DNA of 64,000 bases from Virgibacillus sp. MSJ-26. GTDB taxonomy: Bacteria; Bacillota; Bacilli; Bacillales; Amphibacillaceae. The position numbers and the translations under genes were made by a program. This document shows, in pieces, positions 59,893 through 64,000 of this stretch. Within the stretch, counting starts at the first letter, position 1. The number at the start of each line of letters is the position of its first letter. Under the pieces are notes generated by a model that saw nothing but the letters and a program-made list of their open reading frames with translations, had not been told where the DNA came from and did not search any database. The DNA is taken from the NCBI RefSeq assembly GCF_018918075.1, contig NZ_JAHLPW010000003.1:310001-374000 (forward strand), read 5' to 3'.

Positions 59893-60036
59893 ATTCCTTC
59901 TCCCATCCAGACTATACTGTCGGCTCTGGAGTTGCACCAGATCCACCGTGAGGTTTCATCAACCACACGGGTCACGGACTAAGAAGCACTGCTTCATCAC
60001 CGTCGGTTGGGAATTTCACCCGACCCCGAAGGAATC
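59893..60036 (-). promoter_or_regulatory. FMN riboswitch (RFN element)
   Basis: On the minus strand the conserved blocks occur in order: GGATTCCTTCGGGG, CGGGTGAAATTCCCAACCG, ACGGTGATGAAGC, AGTCCGTGACCC, GGTGGATCTGGTGC and CAGTATAGTCTGGATGGGAG. FMN binding would favour the terminator at 59669-59700 and shut down the rib operon. Confidence 0.95.
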
Positions 60037-60062
60037 ATACGATATATTCAATTTTCAAATTT

Positions 60063-60092
60063 AGTATAACATTATTTTGAAATGAAATACAA
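60063..60092 (-). promoter_or_regulatory. Promoter of the rib operon
   Basis: TTGTAT, an 18-base spacer and TATACT with an upstream TG (extended -10) on the minus strand, about 27 bases before the aptamer. Confidence 0.6.
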
Positions 60093-60195
60093 TAGTGAGA
60101 TTTAATTTATAAGCCGATATTTTGGTGCTTCATCATCTTTTTTATTCAGCGTTCTAATAAGTATTGCAAATCGGTAAATGCTGCTAGAATTGCGC

Positions 60196-61422
60196 TCACA
60201 TCATACTCGAAAACCAAAATCCGAGAAACGTTCCGATATAATTTCCAATAATATAACCGAGTGTACCGACAACAAGTATAGGGCCGACTAAGTTTTTCCA
60301 ACCCTTAGCAATCGCCATCGCAGCCGCTGTTGTTGGACCCCCGATATTGGCATTACTAGCAACTAAGATATCTTCTAAATTATATTTTAATAGTTTTCCG
60401 GCACCAAGTGAGATAACCATATTAAATAGCACGATGATAAATACAAAGACTAATAGTAGTGGTGCGTTTTGGACAATAAGTGGAATGGATGCTGGTACAC
60501 CAATTACAACAAAGAAAATATAGATTAAAAACGTCCCCATCTCTTGACTTCCATTAATACTTTCAAAATATCGTGGAAATAGTGCCAACATGATAAACGT
60601 AATTGTCGTTAACATTAAATACTGATCACCAAACAAGCCGTTCAAAAGAATTAAAATAAATGAGCTTCCTTCCTCAGCCGGTATGATACCAGCAATAAAA
60701 TCAGCAACTTTAAATGACACAATCACAAGTAGAAAAGCCGTCCCGATGGCGAGTGCCATATCTTTTAAAGAGATTTCCTTCCTCTTCCAAAAGCTCTCAG
60801 CTAACGTTTTTCCGTCATCATTACCGATTCCTTGCTCAACTTCTTCTATATGTGGGGTCTTAAATCGCTTTCTAAAAAAAGCAATTGCCGGGATCATCAT
60901 TAAAATTACGAAATAGATTGCCATCATTAAATTATCTGCAACAACTGTCGCTGATACCATTTCTCCGGGTGTATCGAATTTAGCCGCCATAGCCGCAAAA
61001 TTAACGCCACCCCCAGTATAGGACGCACTCATCATCGCCCCGATTTTTTCAAGGTACGGTATATGATCTTTTAAAATGATAAAGCTAATAATCGTCCCTG
61101 CGATCGTTCCAACCGAGCTGATGAAAAAGATAATGAGCAACTTTCCACTTTCCTGCCATATTTTTTTAAAATTAACATGGAATAAAAGAAGCGGAATAGC
61201 TAAAGGTACAATGACATCCCAAACAGCATCGTAAACAGATGACTCTGTTGGAATAACCCCCGTATTGGATAATATAATTGCCCCAATCAAAGCAATAATT
61301 GCTCCAGATATTTTTGAAGCCCAGTTAAACCGTTGCTCCAAATAAATACTTACCGACGCCCAAACAATAAGAATTCCCCAAAGAGTTATCGTATCATCTG
61401 GTTGGATCAGTGTTTGACTCAT
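60196..61422 (-). CDS. DUF819 (YjcL-like) membrane protein
   Basis: 408 residues with ten or more membrane segments. DUF819 hallmarks: VPLAIPLLLFHVNFKKIWQ, SASYTGGGVNFAAMA in the first half and NANIGGPTTAAAMAIAKGW in the second, an internally repeated carrier-like arrangement. Transport of an organic ion is suspected but unknown. A charged cytoplasmic loop (residues 185-220) separates the halves. Confidence 0.85.
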   Translation of the reverse strand: MSQTLIQPDDTITLWGILIVWASVSIYLEQRFNWASKISGAIIALIGAIILSNTGVIPTESSVYDAVWDVIVPLAIPLLLFHVNFKKIWQESGKLLIIFFISSVGTIAGTIISFIILKDHIPYLEKIGAMMSASYTGGGVNFAAMAAKFDTPGEMVSATVVADNLMMAIYFVILMMIPAIAFFRKRFKTPHIEEVEQGIGNDDGKTLAESFWKRKEISLKDMALAIGTAFLLVIVSFKVADFIAGIIPAEEGSSFILILLNGLFGDQYLMLTTITFIMLALFPRYFESINGSQEMGTFLIYIFFVVIGVPASIPLIVQNAPLLLVFVFIIVLFNMVISLGAGKLLKYNLEDILVASNANIGGPTTAAAMAIAKGWKNLVGPILVVGTLGYIIGNYIGTFLGFWFSSMM

Positions 61423-61517
61423 ATTCTTTTCTCCCCCAAGATTTTACATGTCATAATAAATTTTAACCTTTACCCCATCAAAAGTAAACAAAGATTCTGA
61501 ATGTAGGCAAAAACAAT

Positions 61518-61546
61518 ACACACCCGGGATTTAATCTCGGGTGTGT
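61518..61546 (-). terminator. Terminator of the type VII secretion operon
   Basis: ACACACCCGAGAT pairs with ATCCCGGGTGTGT, overlapping the essA stop codon; the minus strand continues ATTGTTTTTG. Confidence 0.75.
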
Positions 61547-61989
61547 TGTAATTTTGGGATGATAACGAATAACATGGCAATGATACTAATGACACCAGCT
61601 ATCATTAGTATCATTAATAAGTTTGAACCTTCTGGAACTAACTCTTCTTCCATATCTCGTTTTGATTCCTGATCTGACATCGAAAATAAATCCATTTGTG
61701 CAGCTTTCGATGTGATTGTATTTGTTTCTATCACGTTAGACTGGAACAGCTCATCCATTATTTGTTCGCTCTCAGTCTCTATTGGCTTTTCAAATGTTAA
61801 TTCCTTTTGCTCTTCAGGGAGCTTTCTTCTTTCAATAAGATTATCACGAAAGTTTTTTTGAATGTTAATTTCACGCTTTTCATACACATTTGGCTCAACA
61901 TCTTCACTTTCTTCATCTGCCAATGAGACGGGGCTTAAGCAAATATTTAAGCCTAAAAGTATAAAGAAACTAAGAAGCTTTTTCTTCAT
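61531..61989 (-). CDS. essA: Type VII secretion protein EssA-like
   Basis: 152 residues: signal peptide (KLLSFFILLGLNICLSPVSLA), a long acidic and charged extracellular region with KREINIQKNFRDNLIERRK, and one C-terminal membrane helix (LLMILMIAGVISIIAMLFVII). The size, topology and position right after EsaA match EssA/YueC. Starts 20 bases inside the esaA end, so coupled. Confidence 0.75.
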   Translation of the reverse strand: MKKKLLSFFILLGLNICLSPVSLADEESEDVEPNVYEKREINIQKNFRDNLIERRKLPEEQKELTFEKPIETESEQIMDELFQSNVIETNTITSKAAQMDLFSMSDQESKRDMEEELVPEGSNLLMILMIAGVISIIAMLFVIIPKLQHTRD

Positions 61990-64000
61990 TCGGTTCTTCC
62001 ACCTTAGTCTTATTTCTCATCACTTGAAGTGCGTAAATAAATGCTGAAACGATAAGTACTACTCCAGCTAAAACTGTCATGGTTACTGCATATGAAGAGG
62101 AAGCTCCATATAATAATCCCATATAAACGTTTGATACTGGGTTATTAAAACTGAATTCTGGAACGATTATATTCAATAATGGTGAAATAAAGAATATAAT
62201 CATTGCGATACTTGCCAACCATCCGACAAATGGGCCGACAAACAATCCACCTCTTATAATATTCGAGCATGCCATTAATAATAAAATAGTGAATGCTGAC
62301 CACATAATAGCCTGCGAATCATCTAACGGATAAATGTTTAAACCATAGATGCTAATGATCATACCGACTGCTAAATTCAAGAGGACAAACAATCCACCTT
62401 GAACGAGATATGAGTTGCCGGAATAATACTGCGTTAAGAACCCAATCAGCAATCCGCATAGTAAAATAATAATAAACAGGACAACTGGTGGCATGCGGTC
62501 TTCTGTTTCAGATAACACTTTTCCATCCACTTGACCTTCTACGTTTACTGGATTTGCTAGATAATCATAAACGTATGGATTTGACTGTCCATCAACAACT
62601 GTGTTTCCAAGTACATCATATACATCATCACGTATTTGCTCAGTAGTTGAAACGTTTGTTGACCAACGATTATTAAGTTCATCAGAACGTTCCTGGACAC
62701 TACTCACTTTGGATTGTAGCTCTTTTGTATCAGATGTAATATTATTTTGATTTTCTCCTAAAGATGAAACAAGATCTGATAGACTATCTAAATTAGATGC
62801 CGTCCCCTGCTGGTATTGGAAGACCATCTGACCGTCTAGATATTCAAGCGATGGAGACTCTTCCCAGTTATAAATTTCGTTGTTAATCTCGCTAATTTGC
62901 TCAGCGATAGAATTGGCATCATTTTTCAATTCGTCAATAGTATTTGTGATTTCGTTTAATTCATTATAAACCTTTTCATCATATTCATCCAAAAACTCAT
63001 TTGTCTCATCTACTAACAAATCAAAGTTCTCTGCCAGCTTTGTTATTGCGCCAATCGACTCATCTTCATCTACAAGTTGGTCAAACATACCTTTTAATTC
63101 TTTAGTTAAATCAGAATCCAAGTCATACATCTTTTCAAGCTCTTCTTGCATTATTTCACTTGCAAACACTTTCCTTACTAATTGTCGATTTATTTTTGCT
63201 CTTTCAGTTAAATTATTAGATAAAGTAGATAAGTCACTCGTATATATAGATAAAGAGAGAATTTTCTTATTTTCTAATTCTGACTTATCCAAGAAAGCTT
63301 CTTCTAATACAGCAATTTCATCACTGTTTAACACTTCAGGTAACTTGTCACTATTAAGAATATCGTTTTGTTGTTCTTCTATTTGTTCAATTAAAGGTGT
63401 TGAAACTTGTCCTCTCACCTTTTCTAATTCTTCGTATGCTTCTTCCCACGCCTTTATATGTTTTTCCCAAGAATTTTTCTCTGATTCGAATTCGCTTTTT
63501 AATGTATCGATGGTTCCATTTTCTCCATCCAATTTGTCAAGTTCTTCGTACACTGTGTCCCAATTTATTTTTATGGTAGAGTTATTTGGTGAAGAAACTA
63601 CGTTGTTTTGCACTTCACTATTTCCCGCTTCTTCATCTTCTTCGTCTTTTTCATCTTTTTCATCTTTTTCATCTTTTTCATCTTTTTCATCTTCTACATT
63701 TTCTACATCTTTTTCACTTTCAGGATTAGGTTCTTCTTCCCCTCCAGTGTCTGAGTCATCAATTGAGTCACCGATAATATCTTCTAATTGTTCTACGGCT
63801 ACCCTCACAGATTGAACATCATTATAGATTTTTTCAAAGTCAAGTGACTCAGGAGTATATTCATCTGGTTTTTTGTGGTCATCTTCACCTTTATCCGTTA
63901 AGTAGTTTTCAATAGTATATAAAACTTCGTCCTTAGATTCCAACGTCATCCTGCTATTGTATTCATTTAAAAAAGCTACATTTAAAGTAATAATTTGTCC
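61970..64000 (-). CDS. esaA: Type VII secretion accessory protein EsaA/YueB-like (5' end outside window)
   Basis: At least 676 residues; the frame stays open to the window edge, so the N-terminal membrane helix is not seen. Seen: a long extracellular helical region, with an acidic low-complexity tract of D-E-K repeats (63630-63700), then five or more C-terminal membrane helices (PPVVLFIIILLCGLLIGFL onward). EsaA/YueB spans the envelope in the ESAT-6-like secretion machine and, in B. subtilis, is the SPP1 phage receptor. The homologue is about 1000 residues, so roughly a third is missing here by truncation. Confidence 0.8.
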   Translation of the reverse strand, partial: GQIITLNVAFLNEYNSRMTLESKDEVLYTIENYLTDKGEDDHKKPDEYTPESLDFEKIYNDVQSVRVAVEQLEDIIGDSIDDSDTGGEEEPNPESEKDVENVEDEKDEKDEKDEKDEKDEEDEEAGNSEVQNNVVSSPNNSTIKINWDTVYEELDKLDGENGTIDTLKSEFESEKNSWEKHIKAWEEAYEELEKVRGQVSTPLIEQIEEQQNDILNSDKLPEVLNSDEIAVLEEAFLDKSELENKKILSLSIYTSDLSTLSNNLTERAKINRQLVRKVFASEIMQEELEKMYDLDSDLTKELKGMFDQLVDEDESIGAITKLAENFDLLVDETNEFLDEYDEKVYNELNEITNTIDELKNDANSIAEQISEINNEIYNWEESPSLEYLDGQMVFQYQQGTASNLDSLSDLVSSLGENQNNITSDTKELQSKVSSVQERSDELNNRWSTNVSTTEQIRDDVYDVLGNTVVDGQSNPYVYDYLANPVNVEGQVDGKVLSETEDRMPPVVLFIIILLCGLLIGFLTQYYSGNSYLVQGGLFVLLNLAVGMIISIYGLNIYPLDDSQAIMWSAFTILLLMACSNIIRGGLFVGPFVGWLASIAMIIFFISPLLNIIVPEFSFNNPVSNVYMGLLYGASSSYAVTMTVLAGVVLIVSAFIYALQVMRNKTKVEEPNEEKAS

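Noticed and set aside
63345..63815. 156-residue reading frame opposite esaA
   Set aside because: Runs of Ser/Phe come from the complement of the D-E-K tract; it is a shadow of esaA.
1..64000. tRNA and rRNA genes
   Set aside because: No cloverleaf with T-loop GTTCGA context or rRNA sequence was recognised in the window.

Overview
The window reads as the chromosome of a low-GC, Gram-positive, spore-former-type Bacillaceae. Supporting evidence: strong AGGAGG ribosome binding sites, sigma-A-like promoters, a riboflavin operon in the order ribD-ribE-ribBA-ribH behind an FMN riboswitch, sbcDC, EsaA/EssA type VII secretion genes, a DUF819/YjcL-type protein and many families typical of the Bacillus group. 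The genus cannot be fixed from sequence alone.

Region 1 (1 to about 29,360) is the most unusual part. About 40 small, mostly single-gene units lie almost all on the minus strand: GNAT acetyltransferases, NUDIX hydrolases, MazG-like, GrpB-like, S51 peptidase-like, APH-like, ASCH, DinB-like, GyrI-like, ABC-F, CPBP and M50 proteases, and tiny membrane proteins. Most gene-gene junctions carry a diverged copy of a 50-70 bp repeat. In its best form this holds, on the plus strand, a TGGCCCGATT block, a TTGTTAAACAA dyad and a GCGCCCGATT block. Several units occur twice, and in the clearest pairs the repeat at the gene's 3' end is duplicated with the gene. Many units are truncated at or next to a repeat. 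The layout resembles an integron cassette array, but no integrase is visible and the repeat is not a canonical attC site. The region also holds a type I toxin with a probable antisense RNA, an ABC-F gene behind a leader-peptide attenuator, a sigma/anti-sigma pair with a broken sigma gene beside a GC-rich structured element, and many pseudogenes.

Region 2 (29.4-49 kb) is accessory to semi-core. It holds small membrane proteins, a BsuPI-type proteinase inhibitor, a 1354-residue secreted subtilase divergent from an XRE-TPR regulator, an alpha/beta hydrolase, a 52-bp tandem repeat, an M20 amidohydrolase, an MBL hydrolase, an NRDE protein, an NCS1 permease, a metal-receptor-fold protein, a serpin lipoprotein and a 42-bp tandem repeat.

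Region 3 (49-64 kb) is conserved chromosome: sbcD-sbcC, a Cys/Met PLP lyase with a GntR/FCD regulator and a perfect palindromic operator, the riboflavin operon, a DUF819 transporter-like protein, and the end of a type VII secretion locus (essA, and esaA cut by the window edge). Homopolymer frameshifts in several region 1 genes may be real decay or sequencing errors; the sequence alone cannot decide.
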